From Nocardia coubleae NBRC 108252 (lineage in GTDB: Bacteria > Actinomycetota > Actinomycetes > Mycobacteriales > Mycobacteriaceae), in contig NZ_BDBD01000004.1 of the NCBI RefSeq assembly GCF_001612805.1, forward strand, positions 310,001 through 374,000: 64,000 nucleotides of DNA, read 5' to 3'. The notes below the pieces were generated by a model. It was not told the origin of the DNA. It made no database searches and worked only from the letters and a program-made list of their open reading frames with translations. Made by a program: the position numbers and the translations under genes. Below, one piece after another: positions 50,992 through 59,062 of the stretch (the first letter of the stretch is position 1; each line of letters opens with the position of its first letter).

Positions 50992-51675
50992 GTGGTTTCA
51001 CTGATCACCGAAGGCAGCGCGACCGATCGCGACGGCAAACCCTTTCCGCGACGGCGCCCCGAGCTGTGGCTCGCGATGGTCCTCGTGCTGGCTCTTGTGG
51101 CCCTGTTCGTGTGGGTGGCGGCGTTCCGCACCCGCGAGGACAACAACGAGCCGATGGCGTGCAACGCGCCGAGCACACCGACCGCGACCAACGCACCCAA
51201 GCCCGCACCGCTCGGCACCCGAGTCGGGCCCTCGCGCCTGGACGAGGTGGATCCGGCGGCGCTGTCGGAGTCCAAGGTGCGGGTGTTCAACGCCAACGGC
51301 AAGAGCGGACAGGCGGGCAACATCGCCTCCGCGCTCGGTGACCTCGGCTTCGCGAGCGCACCGGGGACACAGGTCGGTAACGATCCGGTCTATGTCAGCG
51401 GTGACCTCAACTGCACCGGCCAGATCCGCTACGGCGTGAACGGCAGGCCGGCCGCCGCCTCGGTGCAGCTGGTCGCGCCCTGTGCCGAACTGATCGAGGA
51501 CCCGCGCACCGACGACTCGGTCGACCTGGTGCTCGGCCTGGCCTTCGGCGAGTCGCTGCGCCCGAGCGCCGACGCCGAAGCGGTCCTGCGCGCGCTGAAG
51601 AACCTGGCCCCCGGTGCCAGCTCGTCCTCCATCGACCCCGACCTCCTCGACGCCGCCCGCACCGTCAAGTGCTGA
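50992..51675 (+). CDS. cei: Envelope integrity protein Cei
   Basis: A 227-residue single-pass membrane protein. A cytosolic N-terminus (KPFPRRRPE) is followed by a helix at about residues 25-45 (LAMVLVLALVALFVWVAAF), then an extracellular LytR-C-terminal domain with SKVRVFNANGKSGQAGNIASALGDLGF. Three or four Cys may pair outside the membrane. It matches Rv2700, which is needed for envelope integrity in mycobacteria. It probably binds peptidoglycan or a nearby glycan. The GTG start is supported by the leaderless promoter. Confidence 0.9.
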   Translation: MVSLITEGSATDRDGKPFPRRRPELWLAMVLVLALVALFVWVAAFRTREDNNEPMACNAPSTPTATNAPKPAPLGTRVGPSRLDEVDPAALSESKVRVFNANGKSGQAGNIASALGDLGFASAPGTQVGNDPVYVSGDLNCTGQIRYGVNGRPAAASVQLVAPCAELIEDPRTDDSVDLVLGLAFGESLRPSADAEAVLRALKNLAPGASSSSIDPDLLDAARTVKC

Positions 51676-51697
51676 GGTATCGGCGGCTGGCGCCGCG

Positions 51698-51791
51698 GGT
51701 TTCTCGGCCCGGGGGGCCTCGATCTTCCCTCCCTGCGGGCACTCCTTCGTCGCACCCTCCGGTCAGTCCAGATCGAGGCGGCCGAGAAACC
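51698..51791. terminator. Long inverted repeat between convergent cei and suhB
   Basis: GGTTTCTCGGCC (51698-51709) pairs perfectly with GGCCGAGAAACC (51780-51791), and CCTCGATCT (51717-51725) with AGATCGAGG (51770-51778). This gives 21 base pairs interrupted by an asymmetric bulge, around a 44-nt loop. It fills the gap between two convergent genes and may block read-through in both directions. Confidence 0.6.
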
Positions 51792-51803
51792 GGCCCCGGC
51801 TTC

Positions 51804-52694
51804 TCAGTCGGGTAGGGGTGTTGTCGCGCCGGTCTCGGTGAGGAGGGTGGCGAAGTCTTCGGCGATGCCGGGGGCGGCGACGAAGGTCAGTTCGCCCGCG
51901 GCACCGCCGACGGTGACCGGCGGGACGTGCACCACCGCGCCCGCTTCGGCGGCGATGAGGGCGCCCGCCGCCCAGTCCCAGGCGTTGAGCCCGTGCTCGT
52001 AGTAGGCGTCGAGGTGACCCGAGGCGACGTGACACAGGTCCATGGCGGCGGCGCCGAGGCGGCGGATGTCGCGAACCCGCGGCAGGATCTCGGTGAGCAG
52101 CCTCGCCTGGTCGGCGCGACGTTGGGTGCCGTAGGCGAAACCGGTGGCGACCAGTGCCACCGACAGCGAATCCTCTTGGGTGCAGGACAGTTTCGTGCGG
52201 GTGCCGTCGGCGGTGACGGCGAACGCCCCGCCGCCGCGCACGGCGCTGTAGGTGGTCGCGGTCGCCACGTCGGCCACCGCGCCCGCCACCGGGGCGCCGT
52301 CGATCACCGCTGCCACCGAGACCGCGTATCCGGGCAGGCCGTAGAGGAAGTTGACGGTTCCGTCGATCGGGTCGACCACCCAGGTGACGGCGCCCGGCGC
52401 GGTGGCAGCGACATCGCCGCCGCCCTCCTCGCCCAGGATCGCGTCGTCGGGGCGGCGCTGGGCGAGCAGGTCGCGGATCAGCTGTTCGGATTCGGTGTCG
52501 ACCACGGTGACCGGGTCGGTGACGTGGCCCTTGGTCGCCACGGCACCGTCGACGGGTCCCCCGTCGGCGAACACCTCGGGTCGGCGGGCACGCACATGCG
52601 CGGCGGCGGTCTCGGCGAGCTCGACGGCGAGCTCGCGCAGTCGTTCGTCGGCGGCGGTCGTGGCGGGGGCAACGGAACTGTGTTGAGGCACCAC
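51804..52694 (-). CDS. suhB: Inositol monophosphatase family protein SuhB
   Basis: A 296-residue Mg-dependent phosphatase. Metal-binding motifs are ILGEEGGG, WVVDPIDGTVNF and LNAWDWAAG, all intact. It dephosphorylates inositol-1-phosphate for phosphatidylinositol, lipoarabinomannan and mycothiol synthesis. It matches Rv2701c. The GTG at 52694 lies 8 nt after TATGAT; a second GTG follows it directly. It converges on cei across a long inverted repeat. Confidence 0.92.
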   Translation of the reverse strand: MVPQHSSVAPATTAADERLRELAVELAETAAAHVRARRPEVFADGGPVDGAVATKGHVTDPVTVVDTESEQLIRDLLAQRRPDDAILGEEGGGDVAATAPGAVTWVVDPIDGTVNFLYGLPGYAVSVAAVIDGAPVAGAVADVATATTYSAVRGGGAFAVTADGTRTKLSCTQEDSLSVALVATGFAYGTQRRADQARLLTEILPRVRDIRRLGAAAMDLCHVASGHLDAYYEHGLNAWDWAAGALIAAEAGAVVHVPPVTVGGAAGELTFVAAPGIAEDFATLLTETGATTPLPD

Positions 52695-52702
52695 GCCATC
52701 GG

Positions 52703-52708
52703 ATCATA
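52703..52708 (-). promoter_or_regulatory. -10 box of a leaderless suhB mRNA
   Basis: TATGAT on the minus strand is 8 nt before the GTG at 52694. Confidence 0.5.
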
Positions 52709-52785
52709 TGCGGGAGCCCGAGCGAGCAGTGACTACCGCTACTCTTTGTCCGGCACATCGACCGCGTCAGGCAAGGGGTTCATCC

Positions 52786-53544
52786 ATGTCCGCTCGGGGG
52801 CACGCATTCGGCATCGATATCGGGGGAAGTGGTGTGAAGGGGGCCGTGGTCGATCTCGACACCGGTCTGCTCACCCATGAGCGGCTCAAGATCGCCACTC
52901 CGCGACCCGCCACGCCCGAGGCGGTGGCGGCGGCGGTGGCCGAACTCGTCGCGCTGGCCGGCTGGGAGGGACCGGTGGGGATCACGCTGCCGTGCGTGGT
53001 GCTCGACGGACACGCCCGCACGGCCGCCAATATCGACCCCGCCTGGATCGGCACCGACGCGCGCGCCCTGTTCTCGGCCGCGCTCGGCGGGCGGACGGTG
53101 ACGGTGCTCAACGATGCCGACGCGGCGGGGCTCGCCGAGGACAGCTACGGCACCGCCCGCGACCTGAACGGCCTCACCCTGCTGCTCACCTTCGGCACCG
53201 GGATCGGCTCGGCGCTGCTCTACAACGGCACCCTCGTGCCCAACTCCGAGCTCGGCCACCTCGTCGTCGAGGGGGTGGAGGCCGAGCACATGGCCGCCGC
53301 CTCGATCAAGGACCGCGACGGCCTCACCTACCCGGAGTGGGCGCAGCGGGTGAGCAAGGCCCTGATCCACATCGAGAACCTCTTCTGGCCGAAGGTGATC
53401 GTGGCGGGCGGCGGCATCAGCCGCGATCACGAGCAGTGGATACCCTTGCTCACCAACCGAACTCCGGTGATTCCGGCCGTGTTGAAGAACACCGCGGGTA
53501 TCGTCGGCGCGGCGATGGCCATCGCCGGGGGCATCGCGCCGTAG
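52786..53544 (+). CDS. ppgK: Polyphosphate glucokinase
   Basis: A 252-residue ROK-type glucokinase. The phosphate-binding motif GIDIGGSGVKGAVVDLDTG is at the N-terminus, TFGTGIGSALLYNG is the second, and KVIVAGGGISRDHEQW closes the fold. It phosphorylates glucose using polyphosphate or ATP in the cytosol. The ATG at 52786 is preceded by AAGGGG. A TACTCT box about 40 bp upstream, divergent from suhB, is the likely promoter. It matches Rv2702 and precedes sigA. Confidence 0.94.
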   Translation: MSARGHAFGIDIGGSGVKGAVVDLDTGLLTHERLKIATPRPATPEAVAAAVAELVALAGWEGPVGITLPCVVLDGHARTAANIDPAWIGTDARALFSAALGGRTVTVLNDADAAGLAEDSYGTARDLNGLTLLLTFGTGIGSALLYNGTLVPNSELGHLVVEGVEAEHMAAASIKDRDGLTYPEWAQRVSKALIHIENLFWPKVIVAGGGISRDHEQWIPLLTNRTPVIPAVLKNTAGIVGAAMAIAGGIAP

Positions 53545-53608
53545 CGCACGAGGACGACGCCGCAACGCCTGGAGGGCATCGTGGCACTGAGTACCCTGGT
53601 TGGATCGT

Positions 53609-53614
53609 TACAAT
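53609..53614 (+). promoter_or_regulatory. Likely -10 box of sigA
   Basis: TACAAT is close to the consensus -10 hexamer; the -35 region is weak. It would give sigA a leader of about 170 nt, rich in CCGGTGAA-like repeats. Confidence 0.45.
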
Positions 53615-53788
53615 GGAACACGTCCGGCGGTGAGCCGGTGAAACCTTCCGGCCTCAGCCGGTCGCGAGCAAGCCGGTGAACGAACCGGAGAGCACCCGAC
53701 CGACGCACCGCCGGTGCAACCCGACCGACCGCTCCGCCGGAAACCACTCTGGCGTGACGCCGCACGAGACCGTCACGAAAGGGCGTAC

Positions 53789-55159
53789 GTGGTAGCCACG
53801 AATACCCGTCAGACCGCCGACTCGGCCGACGCCGATGCCGACGACGCCGTAACTCCCGCCAAGAAGGCTCCGGCGAAGAAGGCCGCTGCCAAGAAGGCCC
53901 CGGCGAAGAAGGCCGCTGCCAAGAAGGCCCCGGCGAAGAAGGCTGCCGCCAAGAAGGCCCCGGCGAAGAAAACCGCGGCCAAGAAGGCGACCGCGGCCGA
54001 GGGGGGCGAGGAGCAACTCGACGACGAGTCGATCGAACTCGACGATCTCGGTGATCTCGAGGTCGCCGAGGACGAACTCACCGACGGTGATGTCATCGTC
54101 GAGGAGGTCGCCGACGACACCGCCGATGCCGCCGACACCACCGAGCCGACCGAGAAGGACAAGGCCTCCGGCGATTTCGTCTGGGACGAGGAGGAATCCG
54201 AGGCGCTGCGTCAGGCGCGCAAGGATGCCGAACTCACCGCCTCCGCCGACTCGGTCCGCGCCTACCTCAAGCAGATCGGCAAGGTCGCGCTGCTCAACGC
54301 CGAGGAGGAGGTCGAACTCGCCAAGCGGATCGAGGCCGGCCTGTTCGCGGCGGAGAAGATGCGCGAGTTCGCCGAGGCGGGCGAGAAGCTGTCGGTGACC
54401 ACCCGCCGCGATTTCAACTGGATCGTGCGCGACGGCAACCGGGCCAAGAACCACCTGCTCGAGGCCAACCTGCGTCTGGTGGTGTCGCTGGCCAAGCGCT
54501 ACACCGGCCGCGGCATGGCGTTCCTGGACCTGATCCAGGAGGGCAACCTGGGCCTGATCCGCGCGGTCGAGAAGTTCGACTACACCAAGGGTTACAAGTT
54601 CTCGACCTACGCCACGTGGTGGATCCGTCAGGCCATCACCCGTGCCATGGCCGACCAGGCACGCACCATCCGTATTCCGGTGCACATGGTGGAGGTCATC
54701 AACAAGCTCGGGCGCATCCAGCGCGAGCTGCTCCAGGACCTGGGCCGTGAGCCCACCCCGGAGGAGCTGGCCAAGGAAATGGACATCACGCCGGAGAAGG
54801 TCCTCGAGATCCAGCAGTACGCGCGTGAACCCATCTCGCTCGACCAGACCATCGGCGACGAAGGCGACAGCCAGCTCGGCGATTTCATCGAGGACTCCGA
54901 GGCGGTCGTCGCGGTCGACGCGGTGAGCTTCACCCTGCTGCAGGATCAGCTGCAGTCGGTGCTCGAGACGCTGTCCGAGCGTGAGGCGGGCGTGGTGCGG
55001 TTGCGCTTCGGCCTCACCGACGGTCAGCCGCGCACCCTCGACGAGATCGGTCAGGTCTACGGCGTCACGCGTGAGCGCATCCGGCAGATCGAGTCCAAGA
55101 CGATGAGCAAGCTGCGTCACCCGAGCCGTTCGCAGGTGCTGCGCGACTACCTCGACTAG
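53789..55159 (+). CDS. sigA: Principal RNA polymerase sigma factor SigA
   Basis: A 456-residue group 1 sigma-70. From [16 protein letters not shown] to the C-terminal [17 protein letters not shown] it is nearly identical to mycobacterial SigA: region 1.2, region 2 ([37 protein letters not shown]), region 3 and region 4 helix-turn-helix ([14 protein letters not shown]). The N-terminal 130 residues are variable: a Lys/Ala/Pro repeat block (residues 25-69), then an acidic stretch. The GTG at 53789 follows AAAGGG. It directs transcription of most genes. A strong terminator follows. Confidence 0.97.
   Translation: MVATNTRQTADSADADADDAVTPAKKAPAKKAAAKKAPAKKAAAKKAPAKKAAAKKAPAKKTAAKKATAAEGGEEQLDDESIELDDLGDLEVAEDELTDGDVIVEEVADDTADAADTTEPTEKDKASGDFVWDEEESEALRQARKDAELTASADSVRAYLKQIGKVALLNAEEEVELAKRIEAGLFAAEKMREFAEAGEKLSVTTRRDFNWIVRDGNRAKNHLLEANLRLVVSLAKRYTGRGMAFLDLIQEGNLGLIRAVEKFDYTKGYKFSTYATWWIRQAITRAMADQARTIRIPVHMVEVINKLGRIQRELLQDLGREPTPEELAKEMDITPEKVLEIQQYAREPISLDQTIGDEGDSQLGDFIEDSEAVVAVDAVSFTLLQDQLQSVLETLSEREAGVVRLRFGLTDGQPRTLDEIGQVYGVTRERIRQIESKTMSKLRHPSRSQVLRDYLD
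53861..53980 (+). repeat. Four 30-bp tandem repeats in sigA
   Basis: Four consecutive 30-bp units encode the decapeptide [10 protein letters not shown] or a close variant. Units 2 and 3 differ from each other and from unit 1 by only a few third-position changes, and a partial fifth unit follows. The block encodes a flexible, highly basic tail, like that of histone H1-like proteins. Confidence 0.85.
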
Positions 55160-55173
55160 GCATTCGCGAGACG

Positions 55174-55211
55174 AGGCCCGGACCCTGTGACAAGGGGTCC
55201 GGGCCTTTTCT
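55174..55211 (+). terminator. Intrinsic terminator of sigA
   Basis: AGGCCCGGACCC (55174-55185) pairs with GGGTCCGGGCCT (55195-55206), followed by TTTC. It lies 15 bp after the sigA stop. Confidence 0.9.
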
Positions 55212-55402
55212 TGTGCCCCACGCCGAATTCCGAACGGTCTGTTTACCACAGAACACGCGCGGTAATCGTTTCGTGATCAAACCCACACTCCCCGATTGCG
55301 CTGTGATGGCACCGAATTCGGGGTTTTCGCCGTATCGTCACGTCCAGCTTTTCGTTCTACCGCCGACCGGTCAGCGGTACCGGCATTGAGGGTTTGCGCG
55401 GC

Positions 55403-56293
55403 GTGCTCGACATCTATCACTTCAGCTACGGCTGGATCACCCCTGTTCTCGCCTATTTCATGTCCGTCACCGGTTGCCTGCTCGGACTGCAGTGCGCCGC
55501 GCGTGGACGCAACGCCACCGAGGGACGGGTGAGCTGGCTCGTCGGCGCCGCCATCGCGATCGGCGGAACCGGCATCTGGGTCATGCATTTCATCGCCATG
55601 CTCGGGTTCAGCATCCGGGGCGCGGAGATCCGCTACGACGTCCCCCTGACGCTGCTCAGCGCGGTCACGGCGATGGTCGTCGTCGGGATCGGGCTGTTCA
55701 TGGTGAACAAACCGCAGCCGACGCTGCGCTCGCTCGTGGGCGGTGGCACCATCGCCGGACTCGGGGTGGGCACCATGCACTACGCGGGCATGTATGCGAT
55801 GAAGTCGACGGCAACGGTGTCCTACGACGCGTTGATCGTCACGCTGTCGCTGGTGATCGCGGTGGTCGCCTCGATCGTCGCGCTGTGGTTCACGTTGCGC
55901 GTCAAGGGATTTCTGGCCACCATCGGTGCCTCGCTGATCATGGGCGTAGCCGTCACCGGCATGCACTACACCGGCATGGCGGCCATGAAGGCCCACCCCG
56001 GCCACCATGGCGGGCCGCCCTCGGGGGCGGGGGCGATGGAACTGCTCGCACCGCTGATCGGCGTGAGCAGCATCGTCACCATGCTGGTGCTGATCAGTGT
56101 GAGCCTCACCGAGATCGAGAACGAGGAGGCGCTGCCGCGCATGTGGCTCACCTCCCGGCACCAGCCGCGTCAGCGTGCCGTACCGCCGCCGGCGATGCCC
56201 GCGCCGGTGCGGATACAGGAGCCGATCGAATACCGCACGGAGGAACTGGCCTACGACGTGGCGGGTGCCTGGCCGCGCCGGGTCATCGACTAG
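55403..56293 (+). CDS. MHYT-domain membrane sensor protein
   Basis: A 296-residue membrane protein with seven predicted helices. Three repeats of the MHYT motif are visible: WVMHFIAML, GTMHYAGMYAM and TGMHYTGMAAM, whose His and Met residues could bind copper or sense oxygen, CO or NO. The C-terminal 60 residues are cytosolic and Pro-rich (VPPPAMPAPVRIQEPIE), without a GGDEF/EAL output domain. The GTG at 55403 is chosen because GAGGG lies 10 nt before it; an upstream TTG would be too close. It ends adjacent to the convergent antiporter gene. Confidence 0.88.
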   Translation: MLDIYHFSYGWITPVLAYFMSVTGCLLGLQCAARGRNATEGRVSWLVGAAIAIGGTGIWVMHFIAMLGFSIRGAEIRYDVPLTLLSAVTAMVVVGIGLFMVNKPQPTLRSLVGGGTIAGLGVGTMHYAGMYAMKSTATVSYDALIVTLSLVIAVVASIVALWFTLRVKGFLATIGASLIMGVAVTGMHYTGMAAMKAHPGHHGGPPSGAGAMELLAPLIGVSSIVTMLVLISVSLTEIENEEALPRMWLTSRHQPRQRAVPPPAMPAPVRIQEPIEYRTEELAYDVAGAWPRRVID

Positions 56294-57469
56294 TCACGTC
56301 GCCGAAAGGCTCCGGCGCCCACCGCGAGTGACGACGGGTTCGATCACGCGCGCGATGACCGGACCGAGCACCGCCATCAGTAGCACATAGGCCGACGCGA
56401 GAGCGACGAGGCGGTGGTCGGCGGTGCCGTAGCTCACCGCCAAACCGGCGATGACGATGGAGAATTCGCCGCGGGCGACGAGCGCCGCACCCGCTCGCGC
56501 CCGGCCCGCCCGCGCGATGCCCTGCCTGCTCGCCGCCCACCAGCCGACGACCATCTTGGTGCCCGTGGTGACCACCGCGAGCCCCGCCGCCCAGGCGAGC
56601 ACCGGCGGAATGGCAGCCGGGTCGATGGACAGGCCGAAGGCCACGAAGAAGATGGCCGCGAACAGATCGCGCAGCGGTTCGAGCAGCTTGGCCGCCTCCT
56701 GCGCGGTCGATCCCGAGATCGCGATGCCGAGCAGGAAGGCGCCGACCGCCGCCGATACGTTCAGCGCCGAGGCGGCACCGGCGACCAGCAGCGCCGCGCC
56801 GATCAGCTGCAGCAGGAACACCTCGCGATCGGTGCTGTCGAGCACCGCCGAGACCACCCGCCCGAACCGCAACGCCACCACGAGCACCACGGTGATCGTC
56901 GCCAGCGCGACGGCCAGCGACACCAGCCCGCTGAGCAGGCTCAGGCCCGCCAGCATCATGGTGAGGATGGGCAGATACACCGCCATCGCGAGGTCCTCGA
57001 ACACGAGGATCGAGAGCACCACCGGGGTTTCGCGGTTACCGAGGCGGCCGAGGTCGTCGAGGAGTTTGGCCACGATCCCCGAGGACGAGATGTAGGTGAC
57101 GCCGCCGAGCACCACGGCGCCGAGAACGCCCCAGCCCAGGATCAGGGCGACGGCGGCGCCGGGCAGCGCGTTGGCGAGCAGGTCGAGCACACCGGCGGTC
57201 CAGGAGCGGCGCAGCCCGGTCATCAGTTCGGGTGCGGTGTATTCGAGCCCGAGCAGCAACAGCAGCAGTACCACGCCGATCTCGCTGGCGACGTGACCGA
57301 ATTCGGTCGCGCCCTCCAGTTCCACGAAACCGCCACGCCCGAACGCCAGCCCACCCAGCAGGTACAGCGGGATCGGTGACATTCCGAACCGGCCCGCGAT
57401 CCGGCCGCAGATCCCCAGCGCGAACAAGATCATGCCTAGTTCGAGCAGCGCCAGGGCCTGCGCGGTCAC
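56294..57469 (-). CDS. CPA2-type K+/H+ antiporter (KhtU-like)
   Basis: A 391-residue membrane protein with 11-12 helices of the monovalent cation:proton antiporter-2 family. Typical pieces include RFGMSPIPLYLLGGLAFG, GVVLLLLLLGLEYTAPEL, GWGVLGAVVLGGVTYISSSGIVAKLL, and FLLGIAISGSTAQEAAKLLEPL. It begins 5 bp after the gene for an RCK-type regulatory protein, the KhtT-KhtU arrangement, so it is probably a potassium/proton exchanger controlled by that subunit. It is not in the mycobacterial order I recall. Confidence 0.9.
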   Translation of the reverse strand: MTAQALALLELGMILFALGICGRIAGRFGMSPIPLYLLGGLAFGRGGFVELEGATEFGHVASEIGVVLLLLLLGLEYTAPELMTGLRRSWTAGVLDLLANALPGAAVALILGWGVLGAVVLGGVTYISSSGIVAKLLDDLGRLGNRETPVVLSILVFEDLAMAVYLPILTMMLAGLSLLSGLVSLAVALATITVVLVVALRFGRVVSAVLDSTDREVFLLQLIGAALLVAGAASALNVSAAVGAFLLGIAISGSTAQEAAKLLEPLRDLFAAIFFVAFGLSIDPAAIPPVLAWAAGLAVVTTGTKMVVGWWAASRQGIARAGRARAGAALVARGEFSIVIAGLAVSYGTADHRLVALASAYVLLMAVLGPVIARVIEPVVTRGGRRSLSAT

Positions 57470-57474
57470 GGCCG

Positions 57475-57957
57475 TCAGCCGTGCGTGAGAATCTTCGCGG
57501 CTGCGTCCAGGCCTTCCGGCGTGCCGACGACCACGAGCTGGTCGCCCTCGGTGAAGGTGAAGTCCGGACCTGGTGAGGGGTGGAGCTGGCCGGCACGCAT
57601 CACGGCCACGATCGAGGTCTTGGTGCGGGTCCGCATCCCGGTCTCGCCGAGTGTGCGTCCCGCGTACGGTGACTCGGCGAGCAGCACGAGCTGCCGGGTG
57701 GTGATGCCGGGCAGATCGCGGTGGTCGTCGTTGAGCTTGGCCACCAATTGTGGTGCGCCGAGGAGGTTGGCGAGTACCGAGGCCTCGTCCACCGACAGCG
57801 GCACCTGCGCGGCTATGGCGTCGGGGTCGTCGGGCTTGGACACGATCAGATCGATGTCACCGTCGCGATGGGCGACCACCCCGACGCGGCGCCCCGACCT
57901 GACCTCGAAATCCTTGCGCACTCCGATCCCCGGTAGCGCTGTGACATCGACATTCAC
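57475..57957 (-). CDS. TrkA-C domain regulatory subunit (KhtT-like)
   Basis: A 160-residue cytosolic protein. The N-terminal 75 residues contain TALPGIGVRKDFEVRSGRRVGVVAHRDGD, as in KhtT, and the C-terminal half is a TrkA-C (RCK_C) domain: LAESPYAGRTLGETGMRTRTKTSIVAVMR and PGPDFTFTEGDQLVVVGTPEGL. KhtT-type subunits bind c-di-AMP or nucleotides and control the adjacent antiporter. The 5-bp spacing to the antiporter gene indicates an operon. The ATG at 57957 starts MNVDVTALPG. Confidence 0.9.
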   Translation of the reverse strand: MNVDVTALPGIGVRKDFEVRSGRRVGVVAHRDGDIDLIVSKPDDPDAIAAQVPLSVDEASVLANLLGAPQLVAKLNDDHRDLPGITTRQLVLLAESPYAGRTLGETGMRTRTKTSIVAVMRAGQLHPSPGPDFTFTEGDQLVVVGTPEGLDAAAKILTHG

Positions 57958-57975
57958 ATATCCACGATAGACCCG

Positions 57976-58365
57976 TCAGAGCCCGGTTGTGTCCGGCGCC
58001 ACTCCCGGTCGGCGTGGGGTATGGAACACGCCGTCCGAGCCCGGTCGATAGGGCGAAACGTCGAGCACCGCGGCGACCGGCAGCGGCCCGTACAGGTGCG
58101 GGAACAGCATCGACTCCGGGTCGCCCGGCACGCCCGGTTCCCACTTCAGCGGCGACGCGAGCCGGGCCGGGTCCAGCCACAGCAGCACCAGATCCGTGCG
58201 ACCGGCGAAGAGGCGATTCGCGGGCAGCCGCACCTGCTCGGGGGTGGACAGGTGCACGAAGCCGCTCTCGGCCAGCGACGGCGGGCGGCGTTGCCCGTCG
58301 TGCGCAAATTGTTGCCACTCTTGGAAAGAACACAGGTGAACAAGCGTGTGAGTGTCGGATATCAC
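57976..58365 (-). CDS. DUF952 family protein
   Basis: A 129-residue protein of the DUF952 family. It has THTLVHLCSFQEWQQF, ESGFVHLSTPEQVRLPANRLF, LVLLWLDPARLASPLKWEPG and MLFPHLYGPLPVAAVLDV, the complete family pattern. It is a small cytosolic domain with an ART-like (ADP-ribosyltransferase) fold proposed for relatives; activity is unproven. The GTG at 58365 follows CGGAGA, and family homology begins three or four residues later. It lies just upstream of the KhtTU-like operon on the same strand. Confidence 0.87.
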   Translation of the reverse strand: MISDTHTLVHLCSFQEWQQFAHDGQRRPPSLAESGFVHLSTPEQVRLPANRLFAGRTDLVLLWLDPARLASPLKWEPGVPGDPESMLFPHLYGPLPVAAVLDVSPYRPGSDGVFHTPRRPGVAPDTTGL

Positions 58366-58410
58366 GGGTAATCTCCGGGTAGACAACAGGTTCGGACGGT
58401 GAAGACCCTG

Positions 58411-58725
58411 TCACACGGTGGGCGGTGGGGCCGCACGGTGGTGATCGAGCTCGTGGCGTAACGAGCAACACCACAGCGAGCGACACAGTCGATGAGTGTC
58501 AGGATCGAACAGGAGGTGGGAAACGGCGCCACGGGTGATCGGCGGGTGCTCGAGACCGACGACCAGCGCATGTTCGCTTTCAGCGAAACCGCAGGTCGTG
58601 TTATCGAAAACACAAAGATTCACTTCCGGGAACAAAGCCTGAACCCCGAACGTCTGACAGAGTAGTCGTACCACTGCTGGGAAGTAGCGGACGCGAGCCA
58701 CGTGGAGTGACCACGGGGCCCACAC
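58411..58725 (-). CDS. Possible small protein of unknown function
   Basis: A 104-residue open frame on the minus strand (LFPEVNLCVFDNTTCGFAES ... LEHPPITRGAVSHLLFDPDTH). Codon use is less GC3-biased than in neighbours, and no family is recognised. There is no convincing ribosome-binding site at the first GTG (58725); internal GTG codons are alternatives. Five Cys are present. It could be a foreign small gene or a non-coding leader upstream of the DUF952 gene. Confidence 0.35.
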   Translation of the reverse strand: MWAPWSLHVARVRYFPAVVRLLCQTFGVQALFPEVNLCVFDNTTCGFAESEHALVVGLEHPPITRGAVSHLLFDPDTHRLCRSLWCCSLRHELDHHRAAPPPTV

Positions 58726-58770
58726 CTAGGCGAACGGCCACGCAGCGCCGGGAGCCGGGACGGAGGAGTC

Positions 58771-58965
58771 ATGCCAGGAACCCTGACCAGCACCCCACTG
58801 ACCGCGGTCGATCGTTGCGATCGTTGCGGGGCGGCTGCCCGAGTGCGTGCCGTTCTTCCCGCGGGTGGCGAGTTGCTCTTCTGCCAGCACCACGCGAATG
58901 AACACATGGACCGTTTGCGCGAGCTCGAAGCCGTGATCGACACGGAATCGGCTCCAGCTCTCTGA
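58771..58965 (+). CDS. DUF7455 zinc-binding protein
   Basis: A 64-residue protein. DRCDRCGAAARVRAVLPAGGELLFCQHHANEHMDRL has a CxxC and a CxHH pair, a one-zinc ribbon, ending in an acidic tail. This is the small DUF7455 family found near sigA in mycolata (Rv2708c-like). The ATG at 58771 follows GGAGGAG. A hairpin follows. Its role is unknown; binding to RNA polymerase or RNA would fit the size and zinc motif, but nothing shows it. Confidence 0.85.
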   Translation: MPGTLTSTPLTAVDRCDRCGAAARVRAVLPAGGELLFCQHHANEHMDRLRELEAVIDTESAPAL

Positions 58966-59015
58966 CCACTCCTCTCGCGTCCGAACACAACAACATCCGA
59001 CAATAGAAAACCCCC

Positions 59016-59050
59016 GACAGCGGGCGACCGGATTCCGGCGCCCGCTGTTG
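59016..59050. terminator. Hairpin between the DUF7455 and TetR genes
   Basis: ACAGCGGGCG (59017-59026) pairs with CGCCCGCTGT (59039-59048). On the minus strand it is followed by GGGGGTTTTC, so it can end the TetR transcript as well as face the DUF7455 gene. Confidence 0.7.
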
Positions 59051-59062
59051 TGGTGTCCGGGG

